A DNA stretch of 64,000 bases from Coriolopsis trogii (lineage: Eukaryota; Basidiomycota; Agaricomycetes; Polyporales; Polyporaceae): positions 1,612,001 through 1,676,000 of the forward strand of contig JAHYIO010000003.1 of the NCBI GenBank assembly GCA_020543525.1. The letters run 5' to 3'. The position numbers were made by a program, and so were the translations under genes. Below the pieces are notes generated by a model, which was not told the origin of the DNA, did not search any database, and worked only from the letters and a program-made list of their open reading frames with translations. Positions 35,501-46,047 of the stretch are shown in pieces (the stretch's first letter is position 1; every line of letters begins with the position of its first letter).

Positions 35501-36472
35501 TCTGCACTTGTGCCTGAGGAAAAGGATCGCCCTGGGAGTCACCTTCTCCATGCTGAGACGTCGAAAGAGCGGATAGTTGAGAGCGATCTTTCGGTAGCTG
35601 ATCCTGGGAGTCGGATGAAGAATGCGAAGGTGTGCCGGCAACAAGAACTTTCGCGTTCAGAGTAAGAACACGAGTGCTCGGAGCGGTGCGAAGCGAGCCA
35701 CGCATGTTGGAGTATTCTGGAGGGGGACCTTCTTCGTCAGACATAGATTGTGATTCTGCTCCCAGCTGAGAGAGAGGTATCGCAAAATTCTTAGCTTGTG
35801 CGAGGAATGCCTTGGCCGGATCAGGTTGGGAGATTGGATCAGCAAACGAGTCTTGCGATCGCGGGGAAGGGGACCTGAATCTCCGAGGCGGCGGCATTGT
35901 ACGCGAAGTAGACGTAGAGGAGCGTTGGGCAGGGTTCTGTGGACGCGACGGAGGACGGGAAGGGGATGCAAAAGAAACCAATCTATCCACTTTGGCTCTA
36001 GAACTATCAGGCTCTTGTCGTCTTTGAGCGGTCTCATTGGACTCTTTAACCTCTAATGCATGGTGGATAAGGGGGAGATGGGCTGGGGAAGTGGCTGGAG
36101 AAGGCATTTGAAAGGATGATCCCTTGCTCTTATCCCAAGACGCGGGTGAGTTCTCCTTTTGGGAGCCTTCTGAGCGAGGTTGCTGGTCGCTATCGCATAG
36201 GGACTGCGTCTGCGTGGCCGTAAGGCCATTCATATGATAATGTACGGAGTTCGCGCTCGACTGAATCGATCCTTCATGTGGTCCCGAGAGCGCGCCATCA
36301 ATCCCGTTGGAATTGGAGGGTAGCAACGGAATCTCTCTAGGGCGAAGAGCGGCAGCGAGGAGTTGAGTCGCTTGCGACTCATCACTGTGAGGTAGAGGTT
36401 AGTGAGTCGCCTCATATCGATCCCGGCTGGTAAGGCGCACCTGGATTCACTTCCTGACACCATAATCATCAT
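32550..36472 (-). CDS. crb2: DNA damage checkpoint adaptor of the Crb2/Rad9/53BP1 type (Tudor plus tandem BRCT)
   Basis: Mediator that docks at damaged chromatin and activates the effector kinase. The first exon MMIMVSGSESS joins DESQATQLLAAALRP after a 5' intron; the start could also be one of two Met a few codons on. A disordered region of about 700 residues has many SQ/TQ sites (DTPPTQ, ETQPSD, TNTQ, GSQ), typical ATM/ATR targets. The Tudor domain reads VFALWKKEGQYYSGVALELN and CKVKYDDEDDTIVEF, LKPGDHVLL. The first BRCT is AKTGLIVTLSPKNAQWEAEK, HGGIVLEDW, IPCLSVDWIRAVVEQ. The second BRCT lies in the last exons (VFSDLSILCLS, IVLCMGAARVEAVAEAKHA, DVDWVKDCLISGRLLP). The length of roughly 1,200 residues suits the family. 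CRB2 converges on nothing; its 5' side faces the TM-protein gene. Confidence 0.9.
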
Positions 36473-37025
36473 ACGTCACACGTCCCAAAAATCGGAAGAC
36501 AAAGGTGTACGCCAAACGGATATTCGTTGGGGTGGAATCGAGCTTTGCCAAGCGATGGTGCCGTAACACTGTAGAGTAATCCAAGTCGGATTCTGTCGAG
36601 CTGCGCACGGACGCCGACTAGGCTCGACTGAATATGCAAGATCTGGAAGGGTATGAAGCATAAACCAAAGGAAGGACAAACGGAGGATAGAGAGAGGAGG
36701 AAGGAAGAGAGGGCGATGCCCAGGTTAGACTCTTGTTAGACTAAGACTTGGGTAGTCGATTACGCGCGGCAGTTGCCGCTACGCGATCACGTGGCTTGTC
36801 GCCCACTCTCGCGAGCGCGTTTTAGGAAAGCGGGGGCGTCTTGTTGTTCCCAACTTGTTCCGCTGCTCCACTCACCATCCCCCACTTTCTCCTTGACGTC
36901 TCTCTGCCGGCCGTTCTCCTCTGCACTCGCTGGCCGTACAAAGTGCAGATTGTTTACTCTCGGCGACATCCTTCTCAGTTTGCCTTTCATTCGTTAACCT
37001 ACGCTCTTTCGCACAACTATTCCGC
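36473..37025. other. Divergent spacer
   Basis: 553 bp between CRB2 (minus) and the single-pass membrane protein gene (plus). Contains CACGTG near 36788-36793 in a GATCACGTGGC context and several CGCG runs, but no ACGCGT. ORFs here are not supported. The pyrimidine-rich stretch before 37026 fits a fungal 5' UTR. Confidence 0.4.
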
Positions 37026-39116
37026 ATGGATCTCTCTTCGTTTCTCGCCTCCCGCCGACCCACGAAGGTCGCCAATACCAACGAGCGCAAGCAGTCTCAA
37101 GGAAAGAAGATCACAACCCAGAAGCAAAAGGCTCACAAGACTGTATCACCGAGCAACTTAGCTGCAAAGAAACCTGCCGATGACAATGATGACAATTCGG
37201 ACGACGAAGACGATAATCACAAAGGAACTACAACCGCTAAAGGGAAACCCAAGTCGACTGCCAAGAGCAAGGCGGAGAAGTTGTCTGAAGTGGACGGAAA
37301 ACCCGAACAGGACGCCAAATCTGAGTTGGACGCTAAGGCAGTCCCAGTTCCTGCACCAGACACTGGCCTCCATTCCGTCAAACCCTCGGCCATTCATTCC
37401 GGCATCCTTCCTGCCGTTCCTTCGCAGACACCTACCCCGCTCTCTGGAACTGTGCACACTTACGGCTCTGGGTTCTCCGCTCTTCCCCCTCTCACGATGC
37501 TGGCGACCTCTACTGCTCTTTCTCGAGTGCTTGCACCTACGGGCGCTCCGGATGCAACCGGCGCACTTGGTGCCAGTCAGGCCAGATCCTCCGATGGAAA
37601 GGAATCTAGACACTTGTCTGTTGTTGTGATTGTTCTGGTAGCTATCGGTGTCGCGTTTCTCCTTCTCGGCGGTCTCGTCCTTTTCTGGCGTATGCGTAGT
37701 CGACCCCGCAAGCGCTCTTGCCCGACCCCTTCTCGCCCAGTCTTGCAGGATCCCTTTGCAGATCAAGCCACTAGAGGTGATGAGGAGTCTCTGTTTGGCG
37801 GCAAGGAACGAAGCTCTGCTGTGGCTCGTCCTAACAGCAATGGCTTGTACCCGTGGGTGCAATATGCGCCCAAGACCTCAGAAGCTTCGTCTAGACTGGA
37901 GAAGAAGGCACCCACGACAGACGTCTATCTCAACGGACCGCCAATCCCCCCTCCTGCGATGTTGACAGAGAAGGCCCCTCAACCCCCAGCGGCTATCCAC
38001 GCTCCTATACCGATCAGCTTCTCCGCCAATCCACCCGTACAACAAATGCAAAGTGCCTTGACCCGTGCAGCGCATAGAGTTTCCACCCTCTCCATGTCAA
38101 TCTATCCAGGCTCGCCGCGATCTGCGCAGACCACTCACACCGGCATCGGATTGGCCATCGGCTGCCCTTCTCCTCTTACAGCGGACGGCACTCCTGTTCT
38201 TCAGCGCAAGCCATCCAAAGATCGGGTCTCGAGGAACCGTAGGAGCCTCCGCCACAGTCTTGCTGCAACGGAGTACCTCGATATCTACGGCGGGGCCCAG
38301 ATTACCTCACCGGACCCCACAGCTGGCTCACTTCCTACACCGTCCGCGCCGATCAAGTCTGCCATGCGCAAGTCAACTTCGGTCCACACGAACGCACAAG
38401 GCAGGGCTCGCGTGAAGGCCGGCTATACTCCTGGTGCAGGTGCCGCGCTTCGCGCCTCATCGACAGTCGCGGGGATACGCACGCTCGACCGCGCCAATCG
38501 GACTTCCATGATGGGACCTTCCGAGGCAGACATGCAGTCCATCCTGCCCCCGCTATCTCCCGCACACAAGTCGGACGCCAGGCGCGAACGCGACACCCGT
38601 GCGCTGGCCTCGGCGCTTGGGCTGCCGAGTCCCATTCCCCAAGACTACCCCTCCCCCGTCCCGACGCTCGCCCCAGAAGACTCGATCACGCTCGCGGGAG
38701 ACAAGATGCGCAGCAGGCGGGGGACGCAGGGCCATAGCAGGGCGCAGAGTGAGGTGATGAGTCCGGGTACGGAGGCGAGCGCACGCTTGGGGAACCTCAT
38801 GCTCGCCGAGTTCACGAGCATGGCGTCGCTCCCATCGACTCGTACAGTCGCAGGTGTCACTCCCAGCGGGTCAAGGGCGCGTGTTGTTCCCCGCAAGCAC
38901 GTGAATGCGGGGATGGGTACTGGCGGTGGGTCGAGGATGGACGACAAGCCGCCGAGGGTGCCCTCGCCGCCCCCGCTGCCGAGCTTGGCGCAAATGGCGA
39001 TGGCGCACGCGCACCCGGACGAATATGCGGATTACAGGAGCCCGACATACAGCATATACGGACTGTACGAGACGGATAGAAAGAGTCGCATGACGGGAGA
39101 CGGACATGGCTTCTGA
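37026..39116 (+). CDS. Single-pass membrane protein of unknown function, intronless
   Basis: One uninterrupted frame of 696 residues, unusual among these intron-rich neighbours. It starts MDLSSFLASRRPTKV with no signal peptide. A Lys/Asp-rich hydrophilic segment follows (residues 20-110), then a Ser/Thr/Pro stretch, then one hydrophobic helix at about residues 199-222 (SVVVIVLVAIGVAFLLLGGL, then VLFWRMRSRPRKR). The basic residues after the helix favour a cytosolic C-terminus. The remaining 470 residues are low-complexity, Ser/Pro/Arg-rich and probably disordered, ending MTGDGHGF. I know this organisation from uncharacterised basidiomycete proteins but no function. The start could be a later Met; this one gives the longest frame. 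Confidence 0.75.
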   Translation: MDLSSFLASRRPTKVANTNERKQSQGKKITTQKQKAHKTVSPSNLAAKKPADDNDDNSDDEDDNHKGTTTAKGKPKSTAKSKAEKLSEVDGKPEQDAKSELDAKAVPVPAPDTGLHSVKPSAIHSGILPAVPSQTPTPLSGTVHTYGSGFSALPPLTMLATSTALSRVLAPTGAPDATGALGASQARSSDGKESRHLSVVVIVLVAIGVAFLLLGGLVLFWRMRSRPRKRSCPTPSRPVLQDPFADQATRGDEESLFGGKERSSAVARPNSNGLYPWVQYAPKTSEASSRLEKKAPTTDVYLNGPPIPPPAMLTEKAPQPPAAIHAPIPISFSANPPVQQMQSALTRAAHRVSTLSMSIYPGSPRSAQTTHTGIGLAIGCPSPLTADGTPVLQRKPSKDRVSRNRRSLRHSLAATEYLDIYGGAQITSPDPTAGSLPTPSAPIKSAMRKSTSVHTNAQGRARVKAGYTPGAGAALRASSTVAGIRTLDRANRTSMMGPSEADMQSILPPLSPAHKSDARRERDTRALASALGLPSPIPQDYPSPVPTLAPEDSITLAGDKMRSRRGTQGHSRAQSEVMSPGTEASARLGNLMLAEFTSMASLPSTRTVAGVTPSGSRARVVPRKHVNAGMGTGGGSRMDDKPPRVPSPPPLPSLAQMAMAHAHPDEYADYRSPTYSIYGLYETDRKSRMTGDGHGF

Positions 39117-39359
39117 ACGACGTCTTCAGGGACAGACTAAGGCCGACTGTGGCAGGACCGCGGACGGATTCAAACATTTCTACCATAGACATACGCACTC
39201 ACTGTCTGTATCACGAAGCCGGACTGTATTGTTGAATGTACATTACAGGCGTGGTGTATATGATGTATTACCAGCTAGTGCGAGTAAGAGCAATGCGTGA
39301 AGCCTCGTGAATCAGAATGTCGAGCATACGGCCGATGTCGGTCGTGAAGGCGTGGTCAG

Positions 39360-41040
39360 TCAAAGCGCTACGGGGGTCCTATCCGCAACCGCTGCCTCCC
39401 CGATAGGTTCGTCCAGGGCAGGTGTATGCGTAGGTGTACGAAGATCTTTCGCCTCAAGCTTCTTGCGCTGGTCCAACGCCTCCTTCTCCTCGGCTTCTGT
39501 TACGAGAGCTTGGAGCTCCGCCTCCAATCCGGACTCATCTATGGCCGTTTCGTCTTGGGCCAGCTCTGCCCCCAGTTGGATGGCATTGTCGACTTCGCGA
39601 GCGTCAGCATTGGCAGCTGCCAAGGCGTCCATAGTCTCGTCAATTTTCTCGCGTTGCAGGAGTGGATGTGCAAGTATCGCTCTAAGAGTCGCCGTTGATG
39701 ACTCGTATGACTTCATAATCTAGGAGGGGGGGCATCTTCAGATCGGCTCATGATGACAATCGTATGAAGCTCACCTCAATATCACCCGCAGACGTCTCAA
39801 CGCGTAGCAGAGTCGAATGCAACAATTCGAGCGAACCCAGACGCTTCTTCATGACTTCTTCGAGTTGTTTGCGTGCTCGCAGATGCATCATGGCGTACTC
39901 CTTGCGCTTCTGCCGCAGAGCGTCCGTTATCTGTTGCGTCCGCCTGCATAGATGTTCAATACAACCTTGCCGGAACTATTCATGCTTGGCACTCACTGAT
40001 CGATTCGCTGCTGGATACCGTCCACCTGCGCTTGTAACTTCTCGACAGATGTCTTCAGTGCGAGGATGCCGCTGTCTACGGCTGTCACCTCAGTCGTTTG
40101 AGCTGTACCGTCATCAATGAACTTGATAACCTGGGAACCTATATGAGTGATGCGCATACGCAAAGTGTAAAACGAGGCCAACATACCTCGCCGCGAACAA
40201 TGAGGACCCCCTTGTCGCGCTCCAGATATTTGAGCACAACCTTCATGTCCGAGTTGGATAAGGTCCCACCCTCAATCGCACAGTCCGCAAACGAGTCACG
40301 GAAACTCTCCAGGCTGTAGAGCAAATCCGCCACCTGGCCTGTGCTCTTCTGCCTCTGCCTCTCCATAATCCTTTGGGCCGCGCTCTCCACCAGACTAACC
40401 GCAACATAGTCTCCCTTTATCTTCTTCCACCTCTCTACTGCTCCCGAATCTCCAAATGCAACTCCGTGGGCGTCGACGATACCTAGTTGCCCCAGTGCCC
40501 ACCACAATGGCTTGCCGACTACGAAGTTCGCGATGCGATAAGGGAGCCATCCAGGGTCGTATATTGAACGCGTGACACCAAGAAAGTCGGAAAGAGGTAT
40601 GAGGGCTTTAGAGCTACACAGCTCAAACTTCGCTAGTGAGGAGCACCGATGAGGAAACTTCGCACCCTCAAAGGGCTGAACGGACGGAGACTCACTATGA
40701 CGGTGGGGATGCCCAAAGGCTTGCCCACGCCCTCCACCCTGAACCTGTCTGCAAAAGCAATGCCATTTGCATGCATGACAAGCCTGTCCGTAGTCGTGCT
40801 GGAGCTATGCGACTCCGAAAGCCAACCGCGGACGAGGGCTGCTTCTAGTGTGTGTCGCCACCACTCGACATTGGAAGCGTATGATGAAGGATTTGACTGC
40901 TTCTGGTAGGTGAAGTCCGAGTATAGCGCCTTGAGTCGTGAATTCGTTACAGATGCATAGGTTGGAAGAGATGAAAGCTGAGACAACGGGATAGAGGACA
41001 TGAAGGTCGGTGGAAGACCAGTAAACGCGCGGCTCATCAT
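39360..41040 (-). CDS. CHMP7: ESCRT-III related protein CHMP7
   Basis: CHMP7 recruits ESCRT-III to the nuclear envelope and links it to LEM proteins. The N-terminal half contains winged-helix-like segments (PTYASVTNSRLKALYSDFTY, VEWWRHTLEAALVRGWL, KPLWWALGQLGIVDAHGVAF, RDKGVLIVRGEVIKFID). The C-terminal half is a Snf7-type coiled helical hairpin: SGILALKTSVEKLQAQVDGI, QQITDALRQKRKEYAMMHLR, LEEVMKKRLGSLELLHSTLL, VETSAGDIEIMKSYESSTAT, REKIDETMDALAAANADARE. The Snf7 signature ARKQLEE and an acidic C-terminal tail are present. Five short introns. The start MMSRAFTG has a second in-frame Met one codon later. The end is VADRTPVAL. Confidence 0.87.
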
Positions 41041-41529
41041 TGGGCGCGTGGCGTCATTGCTTCTTGGGGGTTAGGTATAGAGCATGCGTGCTTTTCTTGA
41101 CTTGACAAATTGACAAGTTATAACTTGAACGTACGTGCCCAGAAAACAAGTTGATCAGCATTTGGTACTAGCAACAAAGACACAGCCTGAGGGTGATCGA
41201 CACAGCGTTAACAAAGTAGCGATGGCGGATATAGGACAGGAAGACGAGCGGGACGACAAAGCAGAGCGGTAGACAGTAAGCAAGCGCATATGACAGGAAC
41301 TATACTCAAGCGCGCATTTTTAAATGGACGATGCAACAAGAAAGCAACAGACTTCAAGGATAACAGTTGGAGGAGAGACGAGCAACAGGGAGGCTGCGCG
41401 ACAGCGGTGGGAGATATCCGAAACTACGATGAGTACAGCGACAGCAGAATAGACGAGAGCAGGAGTTTGCGAAGAGATAGCACGATTAACACTGATTTGT
41501 AGAGGTGAGTGGTGAGAGCGACGAAAGCA
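41041..41529. other. Intergenic spacer
   Basis: 489 bp between CHMP7 and the DUF7918 gene D, both transcribed leftward. It is A-rich and purine-rich near 41330-41500. No supported gene or RNA. Confidence 0.4.
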
Positions 41530-42869
41530 TTAGTGATAATAATCATCGATAGCGTCGTTGAGGTCTTCAGAACGATATTCTTCGGGTTCGTACTCCTTCC
41601 ATTCTTCGTACTCTTGATTGAACGCAGGGGCAGAATCCCAGGTGCCAGACCAGGAGCGCGCACTGCTCGTTGAGGGGTCCTGTGAACAATTCAGTTGAAA
41701 TACATCCAAGAGATGCTCATGAATATGGACCTACCCGACTGAGAGGCAGCACAGTGGGATGAGGTCCTGGATGCCCAAGACCGAGGCCGTCAAACATACT
41801 AACACTCTCCGACGGTACTCGAGGGGAAGGCGCTTCTTCCGGCTCAGAATCAGCAACGGGGTCAGGGATCGGAGAGGGAGCTGGAGGGGGAACAGGAGAG
41901 TGTAGGACATTTGGGCTGTCGGGAACGCGTAGATGATCGGCCTCGTCATCGGTGATCTCAATAGGAGGGAGATCAGCGACACTCAGAGTGCTGGCGGGAG
42001 GATGGTCGGGAATACGACAGACGACATCGTCATCTCCAATGATACCTTGTGAAATGAGCCACTCTAATCGAACTGTAAGTGCTGGGAGAAGCATGCTGTA
42101 GCAAGGGCAACTCACCTTGACTACGGTACCTAAAAATGAACGTCACGTATGGTCCAGGAGCGGTCGGGTCGAAAGGCTCTATCTTCCATGTCCGCTTCTG
42201 CGTAGCAGTGGGCTTGGCTTCACCATACCTGTGCGGCACGATGTGAACGACACTCATAATGACCCTGATGTAATCCTCACTTGACTGCAACATCTCCTTC
42301 CTGACGCAGACCGCGGATGACGTTGGGCGGGGCTCGAATGGGATTCGGCTCACGCTCGTCTACACGCTTAACGAGCCGGATCTCGAGGACAATCGAACCA
42401 ACATTTTTGTCTACCGGCTTTCCGTTAAAACCCGAGGGGTCATCTGCAGCGCAAGTCAGCAATAACAAACGATCATTGCATTGTAGACCTTACCGGACTG
42501 AATGGCAGAGAAGACGAACGGCCTCTCCTCCTCAGACCCCACCCTGATTCCACGTCGTAGCTCCTCGCCATGGCCGTATAGAAACTGACCAGAGACTTTG
42601 AAGCCGTCAATGTGTATCCAGCTTGCACTGTCTACATTACTTCCATGGTCGCGCCAATGGACGATGAAGTTCTGTCCAACACAAAAGCACGAACGCGGGC
42701 AGTGGTTAACGGATAGCCTGGCACTAATTGACCATTCACGAACCTTTCCAACTGCTCCAGTAATCCAACAGGTAACAGTATGATCTTTGGAGTTGGTGCG
42801 GGGTTCAAATTCGACCAGTTCGAGGTCGTCGGTGGTGATCCAAGCAGAAAATCCACGATGGTCAAGCAT
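41530..42869 (-). CDS. DUF7918-type protein D, dispersed paralogue
   Basis: Fourth member of the family, 20 kb from the tandem trio and on the opposite strand. Blocks: MLDHRGFSAWITTDDLELVE, VTCWITGAVGK|NFIVHWRD, SWIHIDGFKVSGQFLYGHGE, PFVFSAIQS, NVGSIVLEIRLVKRVDERE, KPTATQKRTWKIEPFDPTA, GPYVTFIFRYRSQ. The intron after the AVGK position matches the SEAGK intron of copies A-C. The tail differs: VRLEWLISQGIIGDDDVV, then LPPIEITDDEADHL (a weaker SIM-like core before acidic residues), a Pro/Ser-rich region, and the acidic end EEWKEYEPEEYRSEDLNDAI then DDYYH. V-K-x-E acceptor motifs are absent. It lies beside the CHMP7 gene with no evident functional link. Confidence 0.8.
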
Positions 42870-43579
42870 TGTGGCGTGGTAGTGACGGAATGAATGAATG
42901 AGGGTAGCAGCAGTGTAAAGGAAATAGTTCAAAAAGAGTGTAGACTGGGAGCATAGTCAACGCACTGTTGGTCATGCAACGTTGTGACGGACGTACCAAG
43001 TTGTCAGAGATCGAGGATAGTGGTAGTTGGAAGGGTACTCGGGTTGGCGTCCGGCCTTAAGAGGCTGGGAAGAGAGACCCCTGGCGCCAGTGTGGCGGTA
43101 CCACAATGTCCTTGAAGCAACAGCAAACGAGGATGGACGCTCGCAACTCCGCTTCGTTTGTACAAACGGAACGATCCAACCCAAGACGTGTGCAACAAGT
43201 TCGTCCAAACGCGTCAACCAACTGTTGTGCTCACCACGTGACTGCGGTTGCTCGCTCGGACCGCTCCTCCGCCTCTTCCCAATCTCAAACACTGCCACCA
43301 CCGACTCGCGGCACGGATTTTGTGAACCCAACTATATGCGGGTTTTGACTGATGCTCACTATCGGTCGACACTGGCACACCTATCATCGTGACATTGTGA
43401 TGATCCCGAGGTGAGACAAGTGGAAGTGCTCACTGCCTGTCAGTCCTGTGCGAAGCTTGACTGATTGCTGGTCAGATATCGCCGACATCTGAGACATTGC
43501 CACCTCTCTGCAGCCGTATGTTCCTGCATATATATCGTACTTCTCGCCTCCGAATCCCTCCCATTTCCATACGTCCGAC
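42870..43579. other. Divergent spacer
   Basis: 710 bp between the DUF7918 gene D start and the small PPxY membrane protein gene. CACGTGAC at 43234-43241 is an E-box. ORFs on both strands were judged to be chance. A short upstream exon of the PPxY gene cannot be excluded. Confidence 0.35.
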
Positions 43580-44031
43580 ATGGCTCCCATTGCGCCGCGC
43601 TCACCAGAGTCTGAAGCCTCAACCTCCACCAACTACATGCCCATTGTTGTTGGAGTCGGAGGAGGACTCATGGCTCTCTTCGCAATACTGGGCATCGTTC
43701 TAGTTGTTATGCGACGACGTCAGGGATTCTACTTCCCCACCTACACCTACGTTTCAACTGGGCCGGCACCTTCTGGAGGAAGCACAAATCACGACAGCTA
43801 CCGTCAACGACATCCCCATCAGGTACGTCACATGGATCAGCAGCAGCATAAGTCACTCACCATCGCGAACACGGCTAACTCTAGGATGATTACCCCTACG
43901 ACTCCCATGATCTCTCCAGTGCTCATTCCAAGCCCCCCGATGCTGCAATGAGGACCCATGCGGTTGCGTCTGAGGCCAGCTATCAGGAGTCCTCAAGTAT
44001 ACTCTCTCGACCACCTCCTTACTCTTCATAG
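43580..44031 (+). CDS. Small single-pass membrane protein ending in a PPxY motif
   Basis: Exon 1 (43580-43822) and exon 2 (43885-44031) give 129 residues. The N-terminus is short (MAPIAPRSPESEASTSTNYM). One transmembrane helix follows at residues 22-44 (PIVVGVGGGLMALFAILGIV then LVVM), stopped by RRRQG. The cytosolic tail is Tyr/Ser/His-rich (FYFPTYTYVS, DDYPYDSHD) and ends LSRPPPYSS. PPPY is a PY motif of the kind bound by WW domains of Rsp5/NEDD4 ubiquitin ligases, so the protein may be a membrane adaptor or substrate. That is inference. No signal peptide is predicted by eye; an upstream ectodomain exon could be missing. Confidence 0.6.
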
Positions 44032-44760
44032 CTATGCATGGGAAGGACGCTGTACGCCTGCGATTGATCGCCTCTCGGGGTTTGAACACGGCCATTACTA
44101 TCGATATGTCACTCCGTATCGCCTCCTTCAGGACATTGTCTCCCAGTGTCGAGAAAGAGTGGACTCTCCGACCTGCTGGCACGTACCTACACCTTTACGC
44201 CACTGACGGATTGGCAAAACCGACTGTCCTGGCGGCACCCACTGTCACAGCAATGATCATGCAGACATACTATTATAATTCGTTCGGGTCTTGTTGGACT
44301 CGCATGGGACAGTGAGGAAACAGCTAATAAAACGTGCTGCACGTTCGACATGGCCATTTGTTGATGGCCCTCTGCAGGTCTTGTACGGCTCACACTGCCA
44401 CTTCTTCTGATGCTCCCCCCGTTACCGGGTGATTTGACCCGCCATGTAGTACGCCTTACCGTGTGCAATCACGCTCACCTTTGTATAAGTTCGCGCAGTC
44501 AGACGACTACAAGGCCGAATTCAACATAACATATTACCTACAGTATTGATGAACGACTTTCCAGACAGTCGAATCGTTGGGTCAAACCCAAAGCGTACGT
44601 CTCATGGCGGCATAAATGATGAGAGCATGCAAACCCGGTGGGCGTAAGTTCAATATGAACATCGTCTTCGGTTGTCGACTGTAACGACGGAATCCTAGAA
44701 TGCCGGCGCAACCGCACGTCAGCTTCCATTACAGGGTCCAAGGGCGGAGGGAGAAACGGT
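44032..44760. other. Region without a confident gene
   Basis: The plus strand has some protein-like stretches (WTLRPAGTYLHLYATDG near 44155-44215) reminiscent of the ectodomain of basidiomycete mucin-like membrane proteins. No continuous gene can be built. It may belong to the decayed gene that follows. Confidence 0.3.
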
Positions 44761-45480
44761 GTGCACTTGCAGCTGGGGATTTACTTATGCGTTGTCAAGT
44801 GCATGCTCGCTTTGTCAAGGCCGGCGGCGGATAACCTGAGTGAGCGAATCGCACTACTGGGTGGTAAGTGGACCATCGCCCTGAGGTATCCAGTGACATG
44901 TCAAATGGCACACCGAACTCCTGAAAAGGTGGAGACCACCGGAACCGCGACCCCTACCGGCACACCAGCAAGTTGCACTGGAACGATGCCGACAATGACG
45001 GGCGACAAGACGAGCGGCATGTTGAAGGGCATGACTCGGAGCTCTACGCCACCTGAGACTGGCAAGATGTCATATTCTCTGCATATCAGGATTACACCTA
45101 CGGTTGGGAGCGTGGTCGGTGCGCTGGCCATTTGCGCAATCACTGCTGACTTACACGTATGCTTCTTCATATTCCGCCGACATCGTAGCTCCTCGCGAGC
45201 TAGCTCCTGAGCAAGACAGACGCGAAGGGCGGTCATGACGCAGACGCGGCCTCCGTTCGAAACCCAGGCGTGGACCTCAGCGTGCCGCTCACTCCTGATA
45301 GCGGTGCCGGAACTGAACCTTTCACGAAGCGGTTTGTGCAGAGCCCAGGTGTGTAAGACATATGTATCGTCACCGCCTGCGAAGCCACCGGGTCCGCCAA
45401 TGCATGCTGGGTACCGGTTCCTACACCTGCGTTGCACCTATGCCGCTTTATGTGAGTACGTACAATCTTGAAGAATAGGT
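44761..45480 (+). pseudogene. Probable decayed gene for a Ser/Thr-rich single-pass membrane protein
   Basis: One frame (44761-45210) reads a Thr/Gly/Pro-rich stalk (TGTATPTGTPASCTGTM), a hydrophobic helix (TVGSVVGALAICAITADLHV then CFFIF) and RRHRSSSR, then stops. The protein-like sequence does not stop there but jumps frame. RELAPEQDRREG appears in a second frame, then GHDADAASVRNPGVDLSVPL followed by TPDSGAGTEPF in a third, then PPAKPPGPPMHAGYRF in another. Such consecutive frame changes without good splice signals suggest frameshift decay, or less likely missed introns or assembly errors. The neighbour at 43.6 kb is also a single-pass membrane protein, but I see no clear homology between the two. 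Function unknown. Confidence 0.4.
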
Positions 45481-46047
45481 ATCATTCGTACACAGTGCCA
45501 CCTTGTACTCATGAACAATCAACCCCTCGGATCCATTGACAATTCCCTCCTCAGTGTCATACATGATGCAGGTCACCTATCCAAACATTGCAGAATATGC
45601 ACGACATCCTACCCCTGAGCTGTGAAAATATGTATCAGATTTAGCGCGCTCCTTATGACAATCACTTCGTATATGGCAACATATCGGTGATGATTGAGCG
45701 ATAGATTGCTATGTCCCCAAAGTACATGGCCACAAAAGGCGTACTATATGGATGAACCAGAGGTATGTCGGAGACACCAGGTGACCGTTCGATCCATGGA
45801 AACTTGGGACGACCAGCCAAAGAGTGCACCTTCATTCTGAGGCACCCAGAGATGAAAGAGAGCCCGTAGATATGGGCAAACTAACATGTGGTAAACAGGT
45901 GCCTGTGTAGTTGTTAAAAGATGAAAAACATACACAAATGTTCGCTGGCGGTTTATATGGCAGCTTGCCTTAGGGCAGGCGCATGGATTTGGAAGCGCCC
46001 ATGGACATTGATCACGGTACCGTGAGCGCTTCATTTGTGCCACTCGG
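45481..46047. other. Spacer before PUS4
   Basis: AT-richer 567 bp. Short ORFs on either strand show no recognisable pattern. No RNA gene seen. Confidence 0.4.
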
